Of a DNA stretch of 36,692 nucleotides, positions 1-8,347 are shown piece after piece (the stretch's first letter is position 1; the number at the start of each line of letters is the position of its first letter). Location: positions 1 through 36,692 of the forward strand of contig CAYSFD010000042.1 of assembly GCA_964430565.1 (NCBI GenBank), read 5' to 3'. Both the position numbers and the translations under genes were made by a program. The notes under the pieces are model-generated. The model made no database searches. It saw only the letters and a program-made list of their open reading frames with translations, and was not told the DNA's origin. Source of the DNA: VBDM01 sp964430565 (GTDB taxonomy: Bacteria; Pseudomonadota; Gammaproteobacteria; Burkholderiales; SG8-39).

Positions 1-2
1 TG

Positions 3-1358
3 ATCAGCATCAGCGGCGCGCAGGAACTGTGGATGCGCGAAAAAAACGCGAGCCAGGACATCGACCAGGTCACCTTGTGCAAACCGATCACCAAGTGGGC
101 GTACTCGATTCCGTCGGTCGCCAAGGTGCAGGAGGCGGTGCGGCGCGCGTTCAGGGTCGCGCTGGACGAGCCGCTCGGCCCAGTGCACCTCGACGCCTCG
201 CGCGACATCCTGCTCGAGAAGACGGAGTCAGAACCTGTCGCGCCCGAGGCCTACCGTCCCGGCTCGCTGGCGGCCTGCGCGGCGGCGGAGCTAGAGCGCG
301 CCGCCGCGCTGATCGCGCAGGCGAAGCGGCCGGTATTGCTGGCGGGTGGCGGCGTGCTGCGCGAAAACGCGCTAGACCCCCTGCGCGCCCTGGCCGAGCG
401 CACCGGCATTCCCGTGGCGACGCTGCAGTTCCACCCGGACGCGTTCCCGACCAGCCACGCGCTCGCGCTCGGCGCGCTCGGCCGCAACGGCTGGGGGAGC
501 GCAAACGTGGCGATGCCGCAGGCCGACGTGATCGTCGCCGTGGGCGCGCACATCGATCTTTTTTCCACCACCTTCAAGTACGGGCTCATCAGCCGCGAGG
601 CGAAGCTGATCCATCACAGCCCGGTGGGCACCGACATCGGCGTGGTGTTTCCGGTCGCGCAGGCCGTGACCGGCTCGACGCTCAGCTTCATCGAAGGCCT
701 CACCGCACGCCTCGAGAGGAAATGGAACTGGATCGATGTCGCGGCGCTGCGCCGGGACTGGGACCTCGAGCGCGAGAAGCTGATCGACATGAAGGCGATA
801 CCCATACTCCCGCCGGTGGTGGCGCGCGCGATGCGCGAGGCGCTGCCGCGGGACGGGATCATGATCGTGGACGCGGGCAACGCGGGCAAGCACATGCGCG
901 TGTTCATGGACACCTACCAGCCCGACACCTTCATGTACAGCGACGACTGGGGATCGGTCGGCGCGGCGTTCCCGATCGCGATGGGCGCCAAGCTCGCGCG
1001 CCCCAAGCAGCCGGTGATGGCCGCCGTCGGCGACATGGGAATGATGTGCAATATCGGCGAGCTGGAAACCGCGGTGCGCGAGAAGATCCCGGTGGTGTGC
1101 GTCGTATACAACGACCGGGGCCTCGGCAACGAACGCGCGTTCCAGAAAGAACTCTACGGCGGCCGCTATTTCGCGGTCGACTACGGCGACGTCGATTTCG
1201 CCGCGCTCGCGAAAGTGTTCGGCGCCTACGGCGAGCGCGTTACCGAGCCCTCGGGCGTGCTGCCCGCGATCAGACGCGCGCTTGAGAGCGGCCTACCCGC
1301 GGTGGTCGACGTGGTGATCGACCCGGACAGCCACGCGCCGGTGGTCTTCAAGCGCTAG
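3..1358 (+). CDS. Thiamine diphosphate-dependent enzyme, acetolactate synthase/benzoylformate decarboxylase-like (5'-partial)
   Basis: The reading frame is open from base 3, so the N-terminal Pyr domain lies mostly outside the window. About 451 codons remain. The first visible residues (ISGAQELW, then an internal Met at 33) are continuous coding sequence, so 33 is not a true start. The visible part holds the central TPP-enzyme domain (VLLAGGGV near 345-365, a typical nucleotide-fold edge) and the C-terminal PP domain, with VGDMGMMCN followed by VVYNDRGLGNE. This is the thiamine-diphosphate/Mg binding segment. The usual GDG is GDM here, while the downstream Asn of the motif is present. Such enzymes decarboxylate or ligate 2-oxoacids; the substrate cannot be read from the sequence. 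It converges on the hydroxyacid dehydrogenase with a 3-nt gap. The family is confident and the reaction unknown. Confidence 0.85.
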   Translation: MSISGAQELWMREKNASQDIDQVTLCKPITKWAYSIPSVAKVQEAVRRAFRVALDEPLGPVHLDASRDILLEKTESEPVAPEAYRPGSLAACAAAELERAAALIAQAKRPVLLAGGGVLRENALDPLRALAERTGIPVATLQFHPDAFPTSHALALGALGRNGWGSANVAMPQADVIVAVGAHIDLFSTTFKYGLISREAKLIHHSPVGTDIGVVFPVAQAVTGSTLSFIEGLTARLERKWNWIDVAALRRDWDLEREKLIDMKAIPILPPVVARAMREALPRDGIMIVDAGNAGKHMRVFMDTYQPDTFMYSDDWGSVGAAFPIAMGAKLARPKQPVMAAVGDMGMMCNIGELETAVREKIPVVCVVYNDRGLGNERAFQKELYGGRYFAVDYGDVDFAALAKVFGAYGERVTEPSGVLPAIRRALESGLPAVVDVVIDPDSHAPVVFKR

Positions 1359-1361
1359 GCT

Positions 1362-2312
1362 TCAGGCGACGCGGTTTGCGGGATTCGGCGGCTTACCCTG
1401 CAGGAAGTCCACGGTCTGCTGCGCAATCCACAAGGCGCTTCGTTCCTGGGTCTCGAAGGTATTGCCGGCCACGTGCGGGGTCGCGATCACGTTGGGCAAG
1501 GTGAGCAGCGGATGATCCTTCGGCGGCGGCTCCACGTCCCAGACGTCGAGCCCCGCGCCGAACAGGTGCCCTGCCTTCATCGCCGTGTAGAGCGCGTCCT
1601 CGTCCACCACGCCGCCGCGCGCGAGATTTACGAGATACGCGCCCGGCTTCATCGCCGCGAGGATTTTCGCATCGACGATGTTCTTCGTCTCGGGGGTGTA
1701 GGGCGTGAGGAGCACGAGGTAGTCGAGCTCGCGCACCGCCTGCTCGAGCCGGTCCCGCCCGACTATCTCGTCGAACCCCGCAACCTCGCGCTTCGCCGAG
1801 GAGATGCCCACCACCTTCATCCCGAGCGCCTTGCACTTCGGAGCCAGTTCCGCCGCGATCGTGCCGACGCCGAAGATGCCGGCCGTCTTCTCCTTCAGGA
1901 GCTTCGCAGGGAAGCGCTCCCATTTGCGCCGCGCCTGCAGGCGCAGGGAGCGCGGCAGGTCGCGCGCAAGCGAGAGCATCGCCATGAGCGCCGCTTCCGA
2001 CACCGGGCCGCCGTGAAAGCCGTGCATGTTTGTCACCAGCACGTCACGGCGCAATCCGGGCTGGTCGGTAATGCCGTCCACCCCAGTGCCGAGCGCCTGT
2101 ACCCACTTGAGGTTCTTCGCCTTCTCGAACACGTGGTTCGTGACCTGCGGCCCGAAGGTGATCAGCACCTCGGCTGCATCGATGTAAGGATCGACCTTGC
2201 TGTGGTGATCGACCATGTCGAGCTTGACCTCGGGGAAACGCGTCTTGACGTGACTGAAGTACTGCATCCGCACCGGCCCCGGAAGGGTGAGGACGATCAG
2301 CACGTTAGTCAT
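1362..2312 (-). CDS. D-2-hydroxyacid dehydrogenase, NAD(P)-binding
   Basis: A 316-residue protein of the D-isomer-specific 2-hydroxyacid dehydrogenase family, which reduces 2-oxoacids to D-2-hydroxyacids with NAD(P)H in the cytosol. The catalytic residues are recognisable: Arg232 in NLARGGVVDE, Glu261 in DVEPPPKDHP and His280 in ATPHVAGN. The Rossmann loop is GVGTIA (148-153), with Ala in place of the third Gly. The length is usual for the family. The ATG at 2310-2312 has no strong Shine-Dalgarno, but no better start precedes it. It ends 3 nt from the convergent TPP enzyme. Both enzymes act on 2-oxo/2-hydroxy acids, so a shared catabolic theme is possible but not shown. Confidence 0.9.
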   Translation of the reverse strand: MTNVLIVLTLPGPVRMQYFSHVKTRFPEVKLDMVDHHSKVDPYIDAAEVLITFGPQVTNHVFEKAKNLKWVQALGTGVDGITDQPGLRRDVLVTNMHGFHGGPVSEAALMAMLSLARDLPRSLRLQARRKWERFPAKLLKEKTAGIFGVGTIAAELAPKCKALGMKVVGISSAKREVAGFDEIVGRDRLEQAVRELDYLVLLTPYTPETKNIVDAKILAAMKPGAYLVNLARGGVVDEDALYTAMKAGHLFGAGLDVWDVEPPPKDHPLLTLPNVIATPHVAGNTFETQERSALWIAQQTVDFLQGKPPNPANRVA

Positions 2313-2505
2313 TGCGGGATTCCGGGGGGTGCAACGCGGGGTGGGAAATTCCGGGCGCGCTCATTCTCGAATCGGCTCCCACCCTTGTCAAGCGCGCCGG
2401 CCGAGCGGGAATCCAAGCGCTACATCGCTGCTCGTCTAGCGCGCGGAGCAGCCGGCTCCTGACGGCGCTTGAGCCCGTTGCGCGCCGGTGGTAGTCTGAG
2501 GCCTT

Positions 2506-2525
2506 ATACACATCCAGAGGTGTAT
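2506..2525 (+). promoter_or_regulatory. Candidate VapB operator (inverted repeat)
   Basis: ATACAC (2506-2511) and GTGTAT (2520-2525) form a perfect 6-bp inverted repeat with an 8-nt spacer. It ends one base before the GTG start of vapB. VapB antitoxins usually autoregulate through such short palindromes, so this is the likely operator. It also covers the region where the ribosome would bind. Confidence 0.55.
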
Positions 2526-2526
2526 T

Positions 2527-2727
2527 GTGCGAACCAACATCGTGCTCGACGACAAGCTCATCAAGGAAGCCATGCGGCTCGCCAACGTCAGGACCATGAG
2601 GGAAGCGGTTGCCGTCGCGCTCCGGCGTTTTGTGCAGAGCGGAAGGCAGCGGAAACTTCTCGATCTTTACGGCACCGGCGGGGTACGCAAGAACTACGAG
2701 CACAAGCGGGCGCGCTCCGCGAACTGA
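2527..2727 (+). CDS. vapB: Type II antitoxin, VapB family
   Basis: A 66-residue protein beginning MRTNIVLDDKLIKEAM, typical of the VapB/Arc-MetJ-like antitoxins whose N-terminal ribbon-helix-helix binds DNA. The C-terminal tail (about 38-66, basic with YG and RKNYEHKR) would wrap the toxin. The start is GTG at 2527, directly after an inverted repeat that probably serves as its operator. Its TGA overlaps the toxin ATG by one base (TGATG at 2725-2729), so the two are translationally coupled. The protein should neutralise VapC and repress the operon. Confidence 0.88.
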   Translation: MRTNIVLDDKLIKEAMRLANVRTMREAVAVALRRFVQSGRQRKLLDLYGTGGVRKNYEHKRARSAN

Positions 2728-3131
2728 TGGTCCTGGTGGACACCTCAGTCTGGGTCGACTACCTGCGAGGCAACGCTACCCGGCAGGTTGATGCGCTCAG
2801 GGAGCTTCTTTCAGGAGACCAGATCGTGGGCGTCGCGCCGATCATCCTGCAGGAGATACTCCAGGGCGCGGACTCGGACGAACGCTTCGAGAAGTGGAGG
2901 AAGTATTTCTCGGGACTGTGCTGCTATTCATCCGCGGACCCGGTCGCGTCGCACGTCGCGGCGGCGCGGCTCTATCAAGACTGCCGCCGCGCGGGCAAGA
3001 CGCCCCGCAGCAGCAACGACTGCCTGATCGCCCGCATTGCGATCGAACACGACCTGGTCTTGCTTCAGGATGACAGGGACTTCGCGGCCATCGCGTCGGT
3101 TGCGCCCGAACTGCGCCTGTACCCGGTATAA
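2727..3131 (+). CDS. vapC: Type II toxin, PIN-domain ribonuclease VapC
   Basis: A 134-residue PIN-domain protein. The acidic metal-binding residues are in their usual places: Asp5 (VDTSVWVDYL), Glu43 (LQEILQG), Asp98 (SSNDCLIA) and the late Asp116/Asp118 (LLQDDRDF). VapC toxins are Mg-dependent RNases that cleave tRNA or rRNA. The ATG at 2727 overlaps the antitoxin stop, which is the normal vapBC arrangement. An open frame runs upstream of this ATG, but the PIN fold begins here, so the earlier frame is not coding. All catalytic residues are present, so the toxin looks intact. Confidence 0.9.
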   Translation: MVLVDTSVWVDYLRGNATRQVDALRELLSGDQIVGVAPIILQEILQGADSDERFEKWRKYFSGLCCYSSADPVASHVAAARLYQDCRRAGKTPRSSNDCLIARIAIEHDLVLLQDDRDFAAIASVAPELRLYPV

Positions 3132-3201
3132 GCAGTTCCGCGGCGACACGGGCCGCCGAGCGTAGAATTGACGCCCGGAACGCAAAGCAAGGACGCAGAC
3201 C

Positions 3202-4446
3202 ATGAACAAACCCGAACGCATTCCCGAATCGGCAACCGAGGAGTTCATCGTCGGCGGCGTGCGCATGCCGCGGCCGTTCCGCATCCGGCGCCTGGGCCAC
3301 TTCGGCGTGAACGTCGCCGATCCCGAGAGGAGCAAGGACTTCTACTGCCGGCTGCTGGGCTTCCGCATCTCCGACCCGCTCGACTTCGGCCCGCGGCTCT
3401 CCGATGAGCAGCGCAAGACGGCCGGCCCCACTCAAGGGTATTTCTCGCGCCACGGCACCGATCATCATTCGTTCGTGTTCTTCCCCAAAGGCGCCTACGC
3501 GTGCGTCAATCCGCATTCGCTCACGCCCTCGGGCACGCTGAACCAGATCACCTGGCAGTGCGGGTCGTTGCAGGAAGTGTCGGACGCGTTCGACTGGTTC
3601 GAGAAGCGCGGGCGGCCGATCCGGCGCGCGGGCCGGGATCTGCCGGGGTCGAACTGGCATTTCTATCCGCCCGATCCCGACGGCCACACCAACGAGCTCT
3701 ACTATGGGATCGAGCAGATCGGCTGGGACGGGTACTCCAAGCCGCGCGAGATGTACGGCGTGCGCTACACCAAGCCGCCGGAGTTGCCGCATAAGTCCGA
3801 ATACGCCGAGGTGATGCAGGCGACCCAGGAGGGCATCCCGATCGAAAAGGGCCTGCGCGCAAGCGATTTGGGCGGCGAGGAGAAGTACGACGTCGGCGGG
3901 ATACTGCTTGCGCGGCCCTTCAAAATCCAGAAAATCGGGCCCGTGCGGTTGTTTGCAGAGAACATGGAAGCGATGGTGGGCTTCTACCGCGACGAACTCG
4001 GCTTTGCGATCACCGAAGAAGTGAACTACAAGGGCCACCGTTGCGTTTTCCTCCGCGCGAACACCGAGCACCACAGCATGGCGATTTATCCGGTGAAACT
4101 GCGCGAGGAGTTGGGGTTGAGGTCCGACACGACGCTCATGTCCTTCGGCCTGCAGCTCGGCAGCTACCAACAACTGCGCGATGCGATTTCATTCCTCAAG
4201 AAAAACGGCGTGACCATCAAGTACCTGCCCCCGGAGCTATTTCCCGGCATCGACTACTGCGCCTTCGCCATCGACCCGGACGGCTTCGCCTTCCAACTGT
4301 ATTACTACGTGGAGCAGATCGGCTGGGACGGCAAACCACGGCCCGTAGCGCTGCGCCCGAAAACCGATTACTGGAAATGGCCGGAAGCGGTGGAGGGGCA
4401 GAGCGATACGTTCTTGGGGGAGCCGTTTTTGGGGCCGTTGGGGTAG
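3202..4446 (+). CDS. Two-domain VOC protein, extradiol dioxygenase-like
   Basis: A 414-residue protein with two vicinal-oxygen-chelate domains, roughly residues 28-178 and 243-378. Both end in the same signature (YY followed by EQIGWDG), showing an internal duplication. In the N-terminal copy the metal ligands can be assigned as His33 (LGHFGVNV), His88/89 (TDHHSF) and Glu165 (TNELYY). In the C-terminal copy the first His is lost (IGPVRLF) and the Glu is Gln365 (FAFQLYY). The likely role is ring-cleavage dioxygenase or a related lyase acting on an aromatic diol; the substrate is unknown. The ATG at 3202 is followed at once by coding sequence, with an AAGGACG-like Shine-Dalgarno upstream. The gene ends 3 nt before a tRNA-Glu remnant. 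Confidence 0.8.
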   Translation: MNKPERIPESATEEFIVGGVRMPRPFRIRRLGHFGVNVADPERSKDFYCRLLGFRISDPLDFGPRLSDEQRKTAGPTQGYFSRHGTDHHSFVFFPKGAYACVNPHSLTPSGTLNQITWQCGSLQEVSDAFDWFEKRGRPIRRAGRDLPGSNWHFYPPDPDGHTNELYYGIEQIGWDGYSKPREMYGVRYTKPPELPHKSEYAEVMQATQEGIPIEKGLRASDLGGEEKYDVGGILLARPFKIQKIGPVRLFAENMEAMVGFYRDELGFAITEEVNYKGHRCVFLRANTEHHSMAIYPVKLREELGLRSDTTLMSFGLQLGSYQQLRDAISFLKKNGVTIKYLPPELFPGIDYCAFAIDPDGFAFQLYYYVEQIGWDGKPRPVALRPKTDYWKWPEAVEGQSDTFLGEPFLGPLG

Positions 4447-4449
4447 GTC

Positions 4450-4499
4450 TTCGCCCTTTCACCGCGGTAACGAGGGTTCGGATTCCCTTGGGAACGCCA
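4450..4499 (+). tRNA. Degenerate 3' half of tRNA-Glu (remnant)
   Basis: These 50 nt align without gaps to the 3' half of bacterial tRNA-Glu(UUC). They carry the anticodon loop CTTTCAC (TTC anticodon), the GGTAAC extra-loop region, a T-arm-like GGGTTCGGATTCCC and a genomic CCA at 4497-4499. By my recollection of E. coli tRNA-Glu about 41 of 50 positions agree. The T-stem and anticodon stem contain mismatches and the upstream bases (end of the VOC gene) cannot form the 5' half. This is therefore not a functional tRNA. Such 3' ends are classical integration sites, so the fragment probably marks an old attachment site. Confidence 0.7.
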
Positions 4500-4546
4500 G
4501 TTGGACCTTCTACGTTTTCATTGCGTACCCCGTTCCCTGAATGCCC

Positions 4547-4570
4547 GTACTTTGAGATAGCGCAAAGTAC
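4547..4570 (+). promoter_or_regulatory. Perfect inverted repeat, FNR/DNR-type geometry, upstream of cytochromes
   Basis: GTACTTTG (4547-4554) and CAAAGTAC (4563-4570) are perfect 8-bp arms around 8 nt. The core reads TTGAG-ATAG-CGCAA, with the TTG-N8-CAA spacing of CRP/FNR-family sites and the same centre as the palindrome. It lies 73 nt before the first cytochrome c gene. Control of cytochromes by oxygen or NO is plausible; the half-sites are imperfect matches to TTGAT/ATCAA. Confidence 0.4.
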
Positions 4571-4642
4571 AAGGCCAGCGGGCGAGTATACGTAGGGGTT
4601 CCCACAACAACGTCCCCAACGGGCAGATTAAGGAGACCAAGA

Positions 4643-5068
4643 ATGAGACCGGCCCGAATCGCAGCAGGACTGCTGGCGCTAGGGGTGTTTACCACTTGGG
4701 GAAACGGCTACGCCGCAGATAAACTCGACTTCGGTAAAGTTGAATACGAGAGGAAGTGCGCCGTATGCCACGGTCTGAAGGGCAAAGGCGACGGCGCCTT
4801 CGCCGTCGTCGGCATGAGCGTAGCCGACCTGACGACGCTTTCGAAAAGGAACAACGGGGTGTTTCCCGTCCAACACTTGTATGACGTCATTGATGGCACC
4901 GAGATACTGGCGGGGCACGGCACACGAGACATGCCCATCTGGGGCACAGTGTACAGAAGGCAGGTAGAGGAAGCGTATCCTGATGCTCCTCCTTTTGCGG
5001 CGGAGGTGTATATGCATTTCCGTATCCTTGCGCTTATTGATTACATCAGCCGCCTGCAGGCAAAGTAA
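4643..5068 (+). CDS. Class I c-type cytochrome (first of tandem pair)
   Basis: A 141-residue protein with a Sec signal peptide (about 1-25, ending near GYAA) and one haem motif CAVCH at Cys39-Cys42-His43. The probable distal ligand is Met97 in RDMPIWG. It should be a periplasmic monohaem electron carrier. AAGGAG sits 7 nt before the ATG. The gene is strongly similar to the next one: both share a DFGK.EY motif before the haem site, a CAVCHGL.GKGDG core, VFP..., and a C-terminal RILAL..Y..RLQAK. This indicates tandem duplication. The partner enzyme is not in the window. Base composition is less GC-rich than the surrounding genes, and the gene follows a tRNA remnant, so transfer is possible. Confidence 0.88.
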   Translation: MRPARIAAGLLALGVFTTWGNGYAADKLDFGKVEYERKCAVCHGLKGKGDGAFAVVGMSVADLTTLSKRNNGVFPVQHLYDVIDGTEILAGHGTRDMPIWGTVYRRQVEEAYPDAPPFAAEVYMHFRILALIDYISRLQAK

Positions 5069-5148
5069 TCCTGCGGCGATACGCCGCTGAAGCTGCTGGA
5101 ACACTGGTTAATCCGCTTGATTCGGCGGATTTGAAAACAGGAGGTACC

Positions 5149-5586
5149 GTGCCTAACAGATATCTGTCCGCGGGCGCAGTTTTCGCGGGAGCCGTCATAC
5201 TGTTCGCGTCGGGCTCAATTCTGGCGCAGCAGCAGCCCAAGTCTGACTTCGGCAAGCGAGAGTATGTCTCAAATTGCGCTGTCTGCCATGGTCTCACCGG
5301 CAAGGGTGATGGCGTCTACAAGGAGTTCCTGAACAAGAGTCCGTCCGATCTCACCAGCCTCGCCAAGGCAAACAAGGGTGTGTTTCCGTACCAGAAGGTG
5401 TATGAAATTATCGACGGACGGCAGCAAGTTAAGGCGCATGGCCCGGGTGATATGCCGATCTGGGGCGACGAATATCGCGCAAAGGGCGCGGCGGACTATC
5501 TGGAGACCCCCTATTATCCGGAGGCGTATGTCCGGGCCCGGATTCTCGCGCTTGTCGAATACGTGTATCGGCTGCAGGCGAAGTGA
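5149..5586 (+). CDS. Class I c-type cytochrome (second of tandem pair)
   Basis: I choose the GTG at 5149, 4 nt after CAGGAGG (5138-5144). A TTG at 5131 in the same frame would lie inside the leader. The product is 145 residues with a signal peptide (about 1-26, SILAQ) and a haem motif CAVCH at Cys43-Cys46-His47. The likely axial ligand is Met102 (GDMPIWG). It is a paralogue of the cytochrome 80 bp upstream, with the same length, core and RLQAK C-terminus, and is probably co-transcribed with it. It should be a periplasmic electron carrier. Its stop overlaps an alternative GTG of the following methyltransferase fragment (GTGA at 5583-5586). Confidence 0.87.
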   Translation: MPNRYLSAGAVFAGAVILFASGSILAQQQPKSDFGKREYVSNCAVCHGLTGKGDGVYKEFLNKSPSDLTSLAKANKGVFPYQKVYEIIDGRQQVKAHGPGDMPIWGDEYRAKGAADYLETPYYPEAYVRARILALVEYVYRLQAK

Positions 5587-5624
5587 CGCGATCCGTGTTT
5601 TCAGGCGGCTACCCGCCGGATCCC

Positions 5625-6017
5625 ATGACACCCAAGCAGGTCTCGGACACCTGGGAAAGCGGCAGCCCCTACGAGCAGTACGTCGGCCGCTGGAGCCGCC
5701 GCGTCGCGCCGCAGTTTCTCTCATGGCTGAATGTTCCGCCCGGCCGCAGGTGGCTGGACGTCGGATGCGGCACGGGTGCGTTGTGCGCGGCGATCGTGGA
5801 CCGGTGCTCGCCGGCGTCGGTCGCCGGCGTCGAGCCCTCGGAAGGATTCCTCAAGGCAGCGAAAGAAAATCTCGCGGGCCGGGTGGAGTTTCGCCAAGGC
5901 AGCGCTACCGGCATACGGGAGCGCTTGCCCGTGCGGCCGGACGGTTCGATCCCGCTCACCGCGCAGGCCTGGGCAGTCCGGGCCGCCGCTGCCAACGCAC
6001 CTCCGGTAATGGTCTAA
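5625..6017 (+). pseudogene. Truncated SAM-dependent methyltransferase
   Basis: From the ATG at 5625 the frame encodes the N-terminal part of a class I methyltransferase. It has SPYEQYVGRWSR, then motif I LDVGCGTG and motif II-like GVEPSEGFL, and homology is believable to about base 5915 (FRQGSATGI). After that the sequence becomes low-complexity (RERLPVRPDGSIPLTAQAW...) and stops at 130 residues. The family usually runs to about 250-270 residues, so the substrate-binding half is missing. A GTG at 5583 overlapping the cytochrome stop is an alternative start. I read this as a relic cut by recombination, ending 8 nt before ygiQ. A functional small variant is less likely. Confidence 0.65.
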
Positions 6018-6025
6018 TTCGGACT

Positions 6026-8230
<2,205 letters not shown>

Positions 8231-8347
8231 TTCGCGTCGCCTGGCTGACGGAGATGCCAATGGGCGTGCTCGTGCTGCTGAGAAATAGCGCGCGTTCGAA
8301 CCCTGGCCGCTAGCGCTTAGCGCCCGCTATCGATCTGCACGAGATCT

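Noticed and set aside
2842..4173. 443-residue open frame on the minus strand
   Set aside because: It lies antisense to vapC and the VOC gene, is rich in Arg/Ala/His and has no recognisable domain. It is a by-product of high GC.
5942..5967. GGTTCGATCCC, T-arm-like sequence at the end of the methyltransferase fragment
   Set aside because: The stem pairs poorly and no CCA or tRNA body follows. A match of this length can occur by chance.
5378..6025. Upstream extension of the ygiQ frame
   Set aside because: The extension covers the second cytochrome and the methyltransferase in another frame. YgiQ homology starts at the ATG at 6026.
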